Shown one piece after another: positions 38,222 to 45,985 of a stretch of 59,412 bases of DNA. The DNA is from a virus, in IMG/VR virus record IMGVR_UViG_3300024520_000077, positions 1-59,412 of that record. One strand, 5' to 3'. Numbering within the stretch: the first letter of the stretch is position 1; each line of letters opens with the position of its first letter. Both the position numbers and the translations under genes were made by a program. The notes below the pieces were generated by a model. That model made no database searches. It saw only the letters and a program-made list of their open reading frames with translations, and had not been told where the DNA came from.

Positions 38222-40611
38222 GAGAAGAGACTCATCTGTGGATCTGGCGGCTTCGCGGAGTCCGGGGCGGTACCCCAGCCGCGGAGCATGTCGAGCGCCG
38301 GCCCTGGCCCCATCTCCGCGATCCGCCGGCGCCACCACGCCACCCGCGCCAGGGCGAGCTCACACATTTGTTCACTGCTTTCGATCGCTACGATTCGGCG
38401 CCACCCCGCCATCATGGCGGCGATGATCTCCGAGCCCGACCCGGCGAAGGGGATCAGGATCACCGGCTCGACGCCGTCGACCGTGGGCTGTAGGAGGAGC
38501 TTCGCCAGGTGGCTTCCGCCGTCGATGGCCTTGACGGCAAGTCCAGGATTGCCCCGGCAGCGTCCGGACTCGCGGGCCGCGTCGAGGAAGGCGGTAGCGT
38601 CTTCGTGGTCGACGTCGATCTCGCCTTCGCCGGGCCGTTTGTAGTGGTAATTACCCGGGCGGCCCAAATTGGCGAGCAAAGTTCCCCTAAGTGCTGGCTT
38701 GGCGCGTGGCTTCCGGTACCCCTCCGCCATCATCTCCCGATACCTCTCCGAGCCCATCGCCCGTGCCACGTCGTCGGCCCCACGCTGCTCGAAGGCGTCC
38801 TCGTCGACGAGGAGCCACCCGTCGTCGTGGTCGGCGTCGCGGATCCATAGGAGGTGCTCGGCGCCAGTGTGGCGCTCTGCGGCGGAGGCGCGGCCCTGGT
38901 AGTACACGCGGGCAGTACTTGGCCTCGCGTCCGTCTCGCCGAAGCGGTGGGCGGAGTGCGACGGCATGTTACCGTAGACCGGCGACGAAGACGCGTTGAT
39001 TGGCACGCGCTCACGCTTTCCGCCAGCGCTGTGTACGCCCTTCGCCCGGCCCTGCTCGTCGATCGCCGCCACAGGGCACCCATCCGCGCACCAGCCGGCC
39101 CCGCAGGTCGTCAAATGCTCGAAGATGACGGTGGACGGGTATCGGCCGAGGCTGTCTTTCGATGCATCCCGGGGCTTATGGCCCACTTTCGGGAGGTATG
39201 AAACGCTACTCCCCACTCGCTCTCTACCTCGACAATTCCGCTCATGGTCCGGCCCGCTCGGAATCCGCCCGCCGCCGACGTTGTACCCGCCCGTACCCCA
39301 CCGCTCAGCCACCTCCGCCCCGGTGCCGTCGAGGGGCTTGCGGGCGGCGAGGATGATCTCCTTGGAGTCCTTCAGCGCCGTGGCGTGGTCGTCGAAGAGG
39401 GCGGCGAGGGGCGAGGCCGGGGCGGTGATCGGCGACGGCTCATGAGCTAGCCCTCGAGCGTGATCGTAGTGCATGGAGCGCGACAACTGCGGCCGGGTCG
39501 CCGCCGCTTTGGTCACCTCCCGCTCGAGCCCCGCCGCCTTGTCGATCGCCTTCCCCGTGTTGGCCCCGAGCGCCATCGCGCCCCCGTGGATCCGCACGAT
39601 CGAGGGGAGCATGCGGAAGCCCGCCAGCTCTTGCGAGATCGCCGCCCAGTGGGACGCGCGGCCCTGGTAGGACAGGTGGATCGCCCCGGGGCGGAGGACG
39701 CGGAGGATCTCGCGATTGAGTCGAGGAGAGGGAACTAAGTTGTCCCACGGACGATTAAGCATACCACCCTGTGCTATACTGGGACGAAACAACCCGGAGG
39801 CTTTCCCGTGGCACAAAAGATCGAACGAACATGTCCCGTCTGCTCGACGACCTACCTTGCGGACCCCGGCCGGCTCAAGTGGGGCCGAGAGACCACCTGC
39901 TCGCGGGCCTGCTCCTACCGCTTTCGCGGCGATCAAAAGAGGAGCGCCGTCAGTCTTGAATGCTCCCTTTGCGGGAAGGAGTTCAAGCGCTGGCCGTCCC
40001 ACGCTGCGCGCGCAGAGTACGGCTGGCACTTTTGCTCCCGCGCCTGCAAAACCGCCGGCTGGCGGCTCGGCATGTTCACTATGGTCCGGCATGTGAAGTT
40101 CAACAAGCTGACACGAGAAGGGCGCACCTCGCTGCGCCGCGTGGGTGCGGAGGTCTACGCGTCTGGAAGCCTCGGTTTCCCGGAGGATGAACTGGCAACC
40201 GTTGAGCTTCTCCAGCGTGCCAGGGTGCCATTCATCCATCAACACATCTTCGAGGCGGGCGAGGACGTTTTCGTCGTCGACTTCTACTTCGCCGACCGGA
40301 ATCTCGTCATGGAAATCGACGGCTCCGGCCATCGACGAGACCCCGGGCAGCGTGCAAAGGATGCGAAGCGGGACAAGATCCTCGCGGATGCCGGGATCGA
40401 GGTCGTCCGAATCACCAACGAAGGGCCAGCGGATGAGGTCGCGAAGCGAGTCCTCGCCCATCTCATAGGTCCATAGGTCGATGAGCGCTTTCGGGTCTCG
40501 AAGGTCCGACAAAGCGTACGGCGGATCGCTCAGCCCCCCGTGGAACGTGTGCTCGTCGAATTCGTCCAGGGCGTCGGGCAGGGTGCCGCAGATGATGCGG
40601 ACGTCGATCAC
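38218..40611 (-). CDS. DNA methyltransferase (beta-class), interrupted
   Basis: From GTG 40611 (GTGA with the upstream stop). N-terminal motif IV: GGLSDPPYALSDLRDPKAL. Then ~240 codons, antisense to the endonuclease gene, carry no stop. The methyltransferase resumes with PWDNLVPSPRLNREILRVLR and ends with motif I IPFAGSGSEIIAAM and AIESSEQMCELALARV. In intact relatives the DPPY segment leads directly to WD...P...L.E..RVLRPG. An ATG at 39762 could start a split C-terminal product. Activity without excision or complementation is doubtful. Confidence 0.75.
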   Translation of the reverse strand: MIDVRIICGTLPDALDEFDEHTFHGGLSDPPYALSDLRDPKALIDLWTYEMGEDSLRDLIRWPFVGDSDDLDPGIREDLVPLRILCTLPGVSSMAGAVDFHDEIPVGEVEVDDENVLARLEDVLMDEWHPGTLEKLNGCQFILRETEASRRVDLRTHAAQRGAPFSCQLVELHMPDHSEHAEPPAGGFAGAGAKVPAVLCARSVGRPALELLPAKGAFKTDGAPLLIAAKAVGAGPRAGGLSAPLEPAGVRKVGRRADGTCSFDLLCHGKASGLFRPSIAQGGMLNRPWDNLVPSPRLNREILRVLRPGAIHLSYQGRASHWAAISQELAGFRMLPSIVRIHGGAMALGANTGKAIDKAAGLEREVTKAAATRPQLSRSMHYDHARGLAHEPSPITAPASPLAALFDDHATALKDSKEIILAARKPLDGTGAEVAERWGTGGYNVGGGRIPSGPDHERNCRGRERVGSSVSYLPKVGHKPRDASKDSLGRYPSTVIFEHLTTCGAGWCADGCPVAAIDEQGRAKGVHSAGGKRERVPINASSSPVYGNMPSHSAHRFGETDARPSTARVYYQGRASAAERHTGAEHLLWIRDADHDDGWLLVDEDAFEQRGADDVARAMGSERYREMMAEGYRKPRAKPALRGTLLANLGRPGNYHYKRPGEGEIDVDHEDATAFLDAARESGRCRGNPGLAVKAIDGGSHLAKLLLQPTVDGVEPVILIPFAGSGSEIIAAMMAGWRRIVAIESSEQMCELALARVAWWRRRIAEMGPGPALDMLRGWGTAPDSAKPPDPQMSLFS
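39763..40480. mobile_element. Inserted endonuclease element in a methyltransferase gene
   Basis: Approximate bounds of the stretch that separates the DPPY segment from the WD..VPS segment of the methyltransferase. It contains its own plus-strand gene with its own ribosome site, and no stop in the methyltransferase frame. It could be a homing-endonuclease insertion, an intron with an antisense ORF, or a tolerated in-frame insertion. Exact ends are uncertain by ~20 bases. Confidence 0.6.
39808..40476 (+). CDS. Vsr/EDxHD-like homing endonuclease with zinc knuckles
   Basis: 222 residues from GTG 39808, with GGAGG seven bases upstream. Two N-terminal zinc knuckles (CPVCSTTYLADPGRLKWGR then TTCSRAC; CSLCGKEF...FCSRAC). 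The C-terminal domain has FVVDFYFADRNLVMEIDGSG followed by H and AKDAKRDKILADAGIEVVRI, a DUF559/Vsr-like fold with acidic and histidine residues of an EDxHD-type active site. Encoded inside, and opposite to, a methyltransferase gene. Confidence 0.7.
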   Translation: MAQKIERTCPVCSTTYLADPGRLKWGRETTCSRACSYRFRGDQKRSAVSLECSLCGKEFKRWPSHAARAEYGWHFCSRACKTAGWRLGMFTMVRHVKFNKLTREGRTSLRRVGAEVYASGSLGFPEDELATVELLQRARVPFIHQHIFEAGEDVFVVDFYFADRNLVMEIDGSGHRRDPGQRAKDAKRDKILADAGIEVVRITNEGPADEVAKRVLAHLIGP

Positions 40612-40814
40612 TTGCGCCGCTCTTCGGCCTGCCGGCGCTCTTCGCCGGTCTCCGGGAAGTCCAGGGTCCCGAAAATGGTCTCGCCTTGCCCGTACATCTT
40701 GACCAGCCACCGCGTCAGGTCGTGCGCCGACGTCCTAGAGCCGGAGTAGCGCTCCATGGCGGCCTCGAGGTCGGCAGTGGGTATCGTGACTCGCTTCGTG
40801 TCGGTGCGGTTCAC
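40608..40814 (-). CDS. Small protein, 68 aa
   Basis: GTG 40814 overlaps the upstream stop and its TGA overlaps the methyltransferase GTG. It begins MNRTDTKRVTIPTADLEAAM and continues YSGSRTSAHDLTRWLVKMYG. A compact DNA-binding-like alpha fold is possible; unknown. Confidence 0.5.
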   Translation of the reverse strand: MNRTDTKRVTIPTADLEAAMERYSGSRTSAHDLTRWLVKMYGQGETIFGTLDFPETGEERRQAEERRK

Positions 40815-41143
40815 GACGAAGCCTCGTTTTCGTCTTTGGCCGCTCGCTTCTCGTCCGCGCCGGCCTGGGCGATCTTGACCCTTGACGCTGCCGAGAACGC
40901 CGCCATGAGGACCCGATCCGCTTCGCATATGATCCCTTTCCAGCACGACTGACCCATGGCGTCGACGTCGAGATACTCAAGATCAAGGCTCGCGCTCGCG
41001 AGCCCATCCTTGATTGGCTTGAAGTTCCAGGCCACGATCCTGTACCTCGGCGCTTCGTGGCCTGCGTGGCCCTCCCAGAGACTTACAGGCCCCGAAGGCA
41101 TGTCGCTCTCCGCGGTGTAATAGGTGAATCCATCAAGCGTCAT
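40811..41143 (-). CDS. Hypothetical protein, 110 aa
   Basis: ATG 41143, with AAAGGAG eight bases upstream, is preferred over ATG 41149. Begins MTLDGFTYYTAESDMPSGPV, with an aromatic-rich centre (APRYRIVAWNFKPIKDG) and an acidic/basic end. First gene after the promoter at 41214. Confidence 0.55.
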   Translation of the reverse strand: MTLDGFTYYTAESDMPSGPVSLWEGHAGHEAPRYRIVAWNFKPIKDGLASASLDLEYLDVDAMGQSCWKGIICEADRVLMAAFSAASRVKIAQAGADEKRAAKDENEASS

Positions 41144-41184
41144 CTCCAACTCCTTTCGCCGTCCGAGAGTGGAGCGGCGGATCC

Positions 41185-41214
41185 ATCCTATCGCGCCACG
41201 GACGCGGCTGTCAA
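41185..41214 (-). promoter_or_regulatory. Promoter upstream of 40811
   Basis: TTGACA (41214-41209), 18-base spacer, TAGGAT (41190-41185). It lies in a 225-base non-coding stretch (41144-41368) where I see no other gene. Confidence 0.6.
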
Positions 41215-41368
41215 GGCTTTCTGGTTTCCGCGCGCCATGCTGGGATTTACGACAAGGCAGAGAGTTACCCCGCCCGCCGTCCCGAGGGTAGCACGGGCGT
41301 CAAGCGCGGCCCTGCTCACTTACTGCGCACCCTCGTGCAAGCGTCGGAGCGTAGCGACGTGAGCGCAG

Positions 41369-41914
41369 CTACCGCCCGAGCTTGTCGAAGATCGGGCCGA
41401 GTACCCCCGCGGCCTTGTCGGACAGTAGGCCGTCTCCCTTCACCTTGATCTCCGCTGGCCTGTTCCAGCCCTGGAGCTTGGCGAGCTGCGCCTCGACCAC
41501 CGCCCGGGCTTCGAGTTTCAGCTTCACTTTCTCGATCAGGGTCCCGTCCTCGGTGTGGCGCTGCTCGAAAGTGACCTCGGAAACGAGCCGCTTCACCTCC
41601 CGCGGGAGCGCCCTCCAGGCCTCCGGGCTCATCTCGAGGCCGTCCGGGAACAGGTCGGCCAGGTTGCCAGTGGCGTACCCCGTCAGGCGATCGACGGATT
41701 CCTGGCGCTGCGTCTCCGTATCGTCGCGGATCTCGGCCTTCCGGTAGGCGATGGCCTCCCGTCGCTTGTGCGCCAGCTGCCCCGGCGCGAAAGGCGACTT
41801 CCCGGTGTAGCCGGCCTTTCTGTAGGCGTCGGTCTGACTCATTCCGCCGACGTGGTAGTCGATGAAGAGCTGCGCCCGGGGAGGGGCTTTATCGTACTGT
41901 GCCTTTCCGTCCAT
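41369..41914 (-). CDS. Terminase small subunit, probable
   Basis: 181 residues from ATG 41914. N-terminal HTH segment AQLFIDYHVGGMSQTDAYRK then AGYTG, typical of small terminases (..QxxFIxxY..G...AYxxAGY). Middle helices follow; the C-terminus has LEARAVVEAQLAKLQGWNRP. It would bind the packaging start site. It lies ~7 kb from the large subunit, with many small genes between. Confidence 0.6.
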   Translation of the reverse strand: MDGKAQYDKAPPRAQLFIDYHVGGMSQTDAYRKAGYTGKSPFAPGQLAHKRREAIAYRKAEIRDDTETQRQESVDRLTGYATGNLADLFPDGLEMSPEAWRALPREVKRLVSEVTFEQRHTEDGTLIEKVKLKLEARAVVEAQLAKLQGWNRPAEIKVKGDGLLSDKAAGVLGPIFDKLGR

Positions 41915-41928
41915 GTCATTACCTTCTT

Positions 41929-42132
41929 TTATGGCCTTGGCCTGGTCTCCATTGTCTTCGCCTCGTTCACCGCCTTCTCGGAACGGTCCCATTCCCGGCG
42001 AAACGCCTCGGCCTCGGCGCGGAGCTCGGTGACAAAGGCGGCGAATTCTTCCTCGTCGAGGGGTTGCTGGACTTCATTCACCATCTTCTCGATCGTGTCC
42101 GCGGCCCGGTCGAGTAGTTCGTGGGTCTTCAT
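41929..42132 (-). CDS. Small coiled-coil protein, 67 aa
   Basis: ATG 42132 (ATGA). MKTHELLDRAADTIEKMVNE then LDEEEFAAFVTELRAEAEAF, fully helical and acidic. No family recognised. Confidence 0.5.
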   Translation of the reverse strand: MKTHELLDRAADTIEKMVNEVQQPLDEEEFAAFVTELRAEAEAFRREWDRSEKAVNEAKTMETRPRP

Positions 42133-42449
42133 GCCTGGCCCATCGCTTCGGCATAGAGGTGCCGCTGCTTTTCCATCCTGGCTTGCTCTTTCATCGCCGC
42201 CGCCGAGATCCGCTCGCCCTTCTCGTAGCTGGCCACTCCGTACCAGGCCGCGGCGATTTCTTCGACGTCGGTTGCGGTCCACTCGGCGCCGCACGCCGAG
42301 CACATCATCTCGTCGGCCGCCCCAGAGAATCCGTGGCCGGTCATGCTTTTGGGCGTCCCGGTGCTGACATCGCAATCTGGACAAGTCGCGCCGACGTGCT
42401 GCGGTTCCTTGGCTGCCGCGATCTTTTCGAGCACTGTCATGGCGCTCAT
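42129..42449 (-). CDS. Zinc-ribbon protein, 106 aa
   Basis: ATG 42449 (ATGA). Knuckles ATCPDCDVSTGTPKS and MCSACGAEW lie about 30 residues apart, a plausible zinc ribbon. A helical tail (AAMKEQARMEKQRHLYAEAM) follows. Similar small zinc proteins are frequent in this early region. Confidence 0.6.
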   Translation of the reverse strand: MSAMTVLEKIAAAKEPQHVGATCPDCDVSTGTPKSMTGHGFSGAADEMMCSACGAEWTATDVEEIAAAWYGVASYEKGERISAAAMKEQARMEKQRHLYAEAMGQA

Positions 42450-42850
42450 CCCGACACCCCCTCGGCGATCATCTCCTCGCGGGCGAACGCCGTCGCCAAG
42501 ATCCCGTTGACTGTCGCGAGCGTCGTCCCTTTGATCGCCTCGGCCGTCCTGGCACACTCGGCGAGCGCGTCGGCGATGGCGTCGGCCAGATCGTCCCACC
42601 AGGTCGGTCCGTCGTCGTCAGGATGACTGGAGCCGATCGCGTTGGCGTGTGCGGCGACCTTGTCGAGGATCTTGTCGGCCCGTCTGGCCTCGTGTGGCGT
42701 TAAGTGCTCGAACACCCTTCGGAGCTGGACAAACCCGATGAACCTCCCGGTCTTGCGGTCGCCTATCCGATTCCCTTGATTGATCAGGTCGTCGATCCCC
42801 CGGCCGAAGCGTCTCGCAAGGGACCGGTCGAGTTGTTTTTCTGTTCTCAT
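42446..42850 (-). CDS. Hypothetical protein, 134 aa
   Basis: Strong GAGGAGG ribosome site eight bases before ATG 42850. Basic N-terminus (MRTEKQLDRSLARRFGRGID), with LTPHEARRADKILDKVAAHA and acidic DDDGPTWWDDLADAIAD in the middle. No family recognised. Confidence 0.55.
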   Translation of the reverse strand: MRTEKQLDRSLARRFGRGIDDLINQGNRIGDRKTGRFIGFVQLRRVFEHLTPHEARRADKILDKVAAHANAIGSSHPDDDGPTWWDDLADAIADALAECARTAEAIKGTTLATVNGILATAFAREEMIAEGVSG

Positions 42851-42865
42851 GTTTTTCCTCCTCCT

Positions 42866-43051
42866 CTATACATGGGCGTCGCGGTGCGACTTGTAGGCGT
42901 GAAGGTTGGCCAGGGGGAAGTAAAGCTCTCCCTCTTCCTCCCTGTGAACAATCGAACCTCGACGAGTGCACATCTTCTTGAGCCTCTCGGCACTCAAGTT
43001 CAGATATTGCGCCGCTTCGGTTAGGGTTAGATCGATACCGTGCTCAATCAT
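42866..43051 (-). CDS. Excisionase/MerR-like helix-turn-helix protein
   Basis: 61 residues. LTLTEAAQYLNLSAERLKKM is a typical N-terminal helix-turn-helix of excisionase or MerR-like proteins, followed by GSIVHREEEGELYFPLANLH. Coupled by ATGA to a RusA-like gene. Without an integrase, a DNA-binding accessory role is more likely than excision. Confidence 0.6.
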   Translation of the reverse strand: MIEHGIDLTLTEAAQYLNLSAERLKKMCTRRGSIVHREEEGELYFPLANLHAYKSHRDAHV

Positions 43052-43461
43052 CGTTCCTCTCCTTTCGCGTCGTCGAAGATCTCGATCACGACGCGCTGGT
43101 TCCGTTTGTCGATTCGCTGCACAGGGTCCGCGTTTCGGATCCCGGAATCGTTCATGATCAGAAAGGCGTCGGCGAATCCGTCGCGGTACGCCTTGAGCCA
43201 CTTCGTCAAGTTGTCGTCGTCGCGGGCTCGAATCACCTTGAAGTAAAAGATCGGCCGCCACCTCACCGCTTCCCGGGTGGCAATCTTTCCCGCGCGCCGG
43301 CGAGCATTGAAGATGATGCTCGCGTCGCCCCTCGCTTTTTTCGTCGCCGCGGACTTGGCGAACTTCCCGCCCCGGCTCGCTGGCGTGTAGCCCTTGTCGT
43401 TGGGGTGAAGGATCTCCGGCGGTAGAGGAAGCTCGACGACGAGGTAGGGGAGCGTGTTCAC
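43048..43461 (-). CDS. RusA-like Holliday-junction resolvase
   Basis: 137 residues (GTG 43461, GTGA). Contains RARDDDNLTKWLKAYRDGFA and DAFLIMNDSGIRNADPVQRI, fitting the RusA signature D.DN..K...D.l......DD...v, with the acidic catalytic centre. The N-terminal part, YLVVELPLPPEILHPNDKGY, matches the usual P.P...N start. It resolves branched DNA made during replication or recombination. Confidence 0.75.
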   Translation of the reverse strand: MNTLPYLVVELPLPPEILHPNDKGYTPASRGGKFAKSAATKKARGDASIIFNARRRAGKIATREAVRWRPIFYFKVIRARDDDNLTKWLKAYRDGFADAFLIMNDSGIRNADPVQRIDKRNQRVVIEIFDDAKGEER

Positions 43462-43679
43462 TTCTCCGTCCTCAGCTCTTCGAGCTTCGCCGCCACGTAC
43501 CCGCGGACGTAGTCGCCGCAGTAGGAATAGTGGTCTTCCCACTTCGTTGTGCCGGCCACGATGCGAGCTTCCCAGTCGTTGGCATTGTCGCCCGAGCACT
43601 CGCAGCCGCCTTCGTCGAATCCGTCGGCGATCCATTCCAGAGCGCCTATCGCCTTGTCGAGTTTCTCCTGAGTTGTCAT
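43458..43679 (-). CDS. Small protein, 73 aa
   Basis: ATG 43679 (ATGA), coupled to the RusA-like gene. Acidic with CECSG and YSYCG (three cysteines) and a tail KLEELRTEK. No family recognised; the cysteines might bind a metal. Confidence 0.5.
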   Translation of the reverse strand: MTTQEKLDKAIGALEWIADGFDEGGCECSGDNANDWEARIVAGTTKWEDHYSYCGDYVRGYVAAKLEELRTEK

Positions 43680-43909
43680 GCGCACCTCGCGTGAATCGCC
43701 GGGCCGTGCTGGCCTCGGCATTTGTAGAATGGATCGTCGTAGCCGATCGGGTGGCCGCAGTTCACGGCCGCCATCTTGCGCGCCTCGTCGCATCGCTCGC
43801 GGCGGGAGCACCGGCAGGGAAGCGGCGAGCACGGGCCGAAGTCGGACCGCGGGGGCCAGACTTTCCACGGCTGCTTTCTCGCGGCTTGGCGGCGCTCTGA
43901 CAGCGTCAT
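43676..43909 (-). CDS. Small cysteine-rich protein, 77 aa
   Basis: ATG 43909 (ATGA). MTLSERRQAARKQPWKVWPP, then PCSPLPCRCSRRERC, with two more cysteines later (NCGHPIG, KCRGQH). A possible treble-clef zinc protein of the early operon. Function unknown. Confidence 0.5.
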   Translation of the reverse strand: MTLSERRQAARKQPWKVWPPRSDFGPCSPLPCRCSRRERCDEARKMAAVNCGHPIGYDDPFYKCRGQHGPAIHARCA

Positions 43910-45396
43910 TGTTCGACCTCCCTCGGCTCGGCATAGAGGCTCAGCTCGTAGCCGACGCCGTGGGCCTTCCGCCGAAGGTCGGCCTCCACCCCTGCCAGCC
44001 ACTCCTCGCGGGGCTCCTCGTATAGCCTTTGCGCGACGGGTCCAGCTCGGAGTTTCGCCATCTCGCTCACGGCAGCGCGCTCGGCGTCCTCCGGCAGCTC
44101 CCGAGCCACGAGACGCGCGTCGAGCTTCGCCAGCCCCGTCTCGATCGCCTCGGCCTCCCGGCCCTTGAGCTTGCGGATGAGCCCTGCCAGCGTGCCGAGG
44201 TCGTCCGGCAGGAAGGCGGCGAGGCGCTCGAGGCGCTCGTCGGTGTCGACGTCGGGCGGTGGCGGATGGTTCATAATCGCGTCGTTGTGCTCCTGGACGT
44301 ACGTACGCCGGCCCTGGCCGTTGCCGCTCGGCGGCGGGTAGGCGCTCCGGTCGTCCTGCCAGGGTTTGGCCTTGACGAACCGCGGCCCCTGCGGCAGGAA
44401 CTGTCCGCCGTCGGTGACGTAGACGTCGGCGCCAGTCTCTCGGAGGAAGTCCAGAAAGTCGACGACGTCGTCGGCGTTACGATCGTCCGGGGCGAGGGCC
44501 TTCCACCGCTTGAGGGCGGTCGATTTGTCCTTCTTCGCCTTGGGAGGCAGGAGGGGCCACCACCTGGCGAAGCCCTCGGCGATCGTCTCGCGGTGCGGCT
44601 CCGGATCCCCCGGATCGTCTCCGTCGATGTCAGCCCGGAAGTCGACGACACGTGCGGACCGGCCGTCCGCGGGCGGCTTCGCGCAAGAGTCCGTCTTCGG
44701 ACTCTCTGAAGGCAAGGAAGGCAAGGAAGGAGTGACGCCCTGTGACTCCGCGTGACTCCCCGTGACAGCTCGTGACGACGCGTGACTTTTTGTCACGTTG
44801 TGTGACTCCAGGGCCTCCTTAAGGGCTCCGGTAAACCGGAACCACTCCCCGGAGTGCCGATATTCCGCCCAGTCGTCGTGGATCTCGGCCTCCCTGCTCT
44901 TCCCTCCTGGGGTTTGCATGATGAGTGTCAGGGGCCGCCCTAGCGCTCGCGACAGCTCCCCCGTACGCCCGGCCAGGTGGGTGGTGTAGCCGATCTTGAC
45001 GAGGCCAGCCTCATCATCAAGGAGGAAGTAGACGATGGATATCGCTTTATCCCTTCGCCTGGCCCTCTCGTCGCGCTTGCGCTGGGCTCCGCTCATCGTC
45101 GCTTCCTCGCGGTCGAGGAACTCCGGGTCGGTCAACTTGTCGTCGCCCTCGACGAAAAAGCCGGCCGCCACCAGGGCGGGAACGGATCGCTCACAGACGG
45201 CGTCGGGTATCCCGGTCATCTCGGCCACTGCCTCCCACGGAAACAGCCCGTCGAGCGCCAGGCAGCCGGCGCGGTCGAGGTGGCGCAGGAGGAGCGCGTA
45301 GACGGCTTGGGCCTCCCACTTGAGGCGCTTCCAGGCGGCGGTGTCCTGCCTGTACAGACGGGCGTAAGGCGTGTTCGACCAGTCGAGCCCGCGCAT
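43906..45396 (-). CDS. Replication-initiator-like protein with inserted GIY-YIG-type domain
   Basis: 496 residues from ATG 45396 with AGGAAA upstream (GTG 45405 also in frame). The N-terminus (YRQDTAAWKRLKWEAQAVYA, then GIPDAVCERSVPALVAAGFF) is a winged-helix replication-protein pattern. Residues ~119-197 contain SIVYFLLDDEAGLVKIGYTT and ALESHNV after GEWFRFTGALK, the T5orf172/GIY-YIG-like signature. The C-terminal half holds a DnaD-like region (ARWWPLLPPKAKKDKSTALK). A nuclease-type insertion in a replication-type protein is unusual. The replication role is inferred. Confidence 0.6.
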   Translation of the reverse strand: MRGLDWSNTPYARLYRQDTAAWKRLKWEAQAVYALLLRHLDRAGCLALDGLFPWEAVAEMTGIPDAVCERSVPALVAAGFFVEGDDKLTDPEFLDREEATMSGAQRKRDERARRRDKAISIVYFLLDDEAGLVKIGYTTHLAGRTGELSRALGRPLTLIMQTPGGKSREAEIHDDWAEYRHSGEWFRFTGALKEALESHNVTKSHASSRAVTGSHAESQGVTPSLPSLPSESPKTDSCAKPPADGRSARVVDFRADIDGDDPGDPEPHRETIAEGFARWWPLLPPKAKKDKSTALKRWKALAPDDRNADDVVDFLDFLRETGADVYVTDGGQFLPQGPRFVKAKPWQDDRSAYPPPSGNGQGRRTYVQEHNDAIMNHPPPPDVDTDERLERLAAFLPDDLGTLAGLIRKLKGREAEAIETGLAKLDARLVARELPEDAERAAVSEMAKLRAGPVAQRLYEEPREEWLAGVEADLRRKAHGVGYELSLYAEPREVEQ

Positions 45397-45397
45397 C

Positions 45398-45577
45398 TCA
45401 TGCACTTTCCTGCGCCGGCCGCTCTATCAGCTCGGCCGCCAGGTAGCGGACGAGCGCCGTCCGAACCTCGGCGGCCTCCGACGTCGGCTCGCCTCGCTCC
45501 CGCTTGAGATCGACGAGCATCTCCAGGTCGGCGATGGTCTTCTCGGTCAGTCTAAAAAGCTTCGGTCTCATGTCCAT
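45398..45577 (-). CDS. Small ribbon-helix-helix-like protein, 59 aa
   Basis: ATG 45577 is six bases after a TAGCGT -10 box, so leaderless. RPKLFRLTEKTIADLEMLVD then LKRERGEPTSEAAEVRTALV fits a ribbon-helix-helix DNA-binding fold. It starts the early replication operon, so it is a likely regulator. Confidence 0.6.
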   Translation of the reverse strand: MDMRPKLFRLTEKTIADLEMLVDLKRERGEPTSEAAEVRTALVRYLAAELIERPAQESA

Positions 45578-45583
45578 ATCCCG

Positions 45584-45612
45584 ACGCTATCGCGTCGATA
45601 TCGCCATGTCAA
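45584..45612 (-). promoter_or_regulatory. Early promoter with leaderless start
   Basis: TTGACA (45612-45607), 17-base spacer, TAGCGT (45589-45584). The upstream part AGAAAGTTGTTGACATGGCG resembles the promoters at 48690, 48801 and 49359. Confidence 0.6.
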
Positions 45613-45639
45613 CAACTTTCTCGGCCCGGACGCAAGAAA

Positions 45640-45666
45640 GCCCCGCCGACCACACGCCGACGGGGC
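45640..45666 (-). terminator. Terminator of the 48617-45707 operon
   Basis: GCCCCG ... CGGGGC stem (outer arms 45640-45645 and 45661-45666). On the minus strand it is followed by TTTCTTGCG, the same tail as the terminators at 25780 and 51390. It sits just before the next promoter. Confidence 0.6.
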
Positions 45667-45706
45667 CGCCTCCGGCCAGTGCCAGCCGCCCGGAGGCTAC
45701 GGCTGA

Positions 45707-45985
45707 TCACGAGAGCTCTTGCCCCTCGCCGTAGCCGTAGAAGTCGAGCTCGACGACGACGTCACGGACGCCATCACGGCAGCCGGGGCAACCCCCATCG
45801 ATCGTCGGCGCCTCCTCGTCGCCACATTCGACGCAACCCCGGCCGGCGCCCAGGCCGCCGCAGACCGGGAAGGCCAGGGGCGCGTCGACGAGCGCGAAGA
45901 GGAGCGAGCGGTCAAGCTCCAGGCGTCCATGGACCGCGGGGCCGCCAGCATGGAGCGAGCGAGCGACGCCGCGGAGCGGAATCAG
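45707..45985 (-). CDS. Possible zinc-ribbon protein with non-ATG start
   Basis: 92 residues. The only usable start is CTG 45985, which overlaps the upstream stop as CTGA. C-terminal half: RGCVECGDEEAPTIDGGCPG, then C, and VVVELDFYGYGEGQELS. The CVEC...CPGC spacing is that of a zinc ribbon. A plus-strand frame (45719-46009) also looks protein-like, so the coding strand is uncertain. I favour minus because of the cysteines and operon direction. Confidence 0.35.
   Translation of the reverse strand: MIPLRGVARSLHAGGPAVHGRLELDRSLLFALVDAPLAFPVCGGLGAGRGCVECGDEEAPTIDGGCPGCRDGVRDVVVELDFYGYGEGQELS

Noticed and set aside
38218-40710. A single 830-residue reading frame
   Set aside because: The middle third is antisense to an endonuclease gene and reads as Arg/Gly-rich, so I annotate an interrupted methyltransferase from GTG 40611 instead.
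43905-44000. CRISPR-like or tandem arrays
   Set aside because: No regularly spaced repeats of ~30 bases found anywhere in the window.
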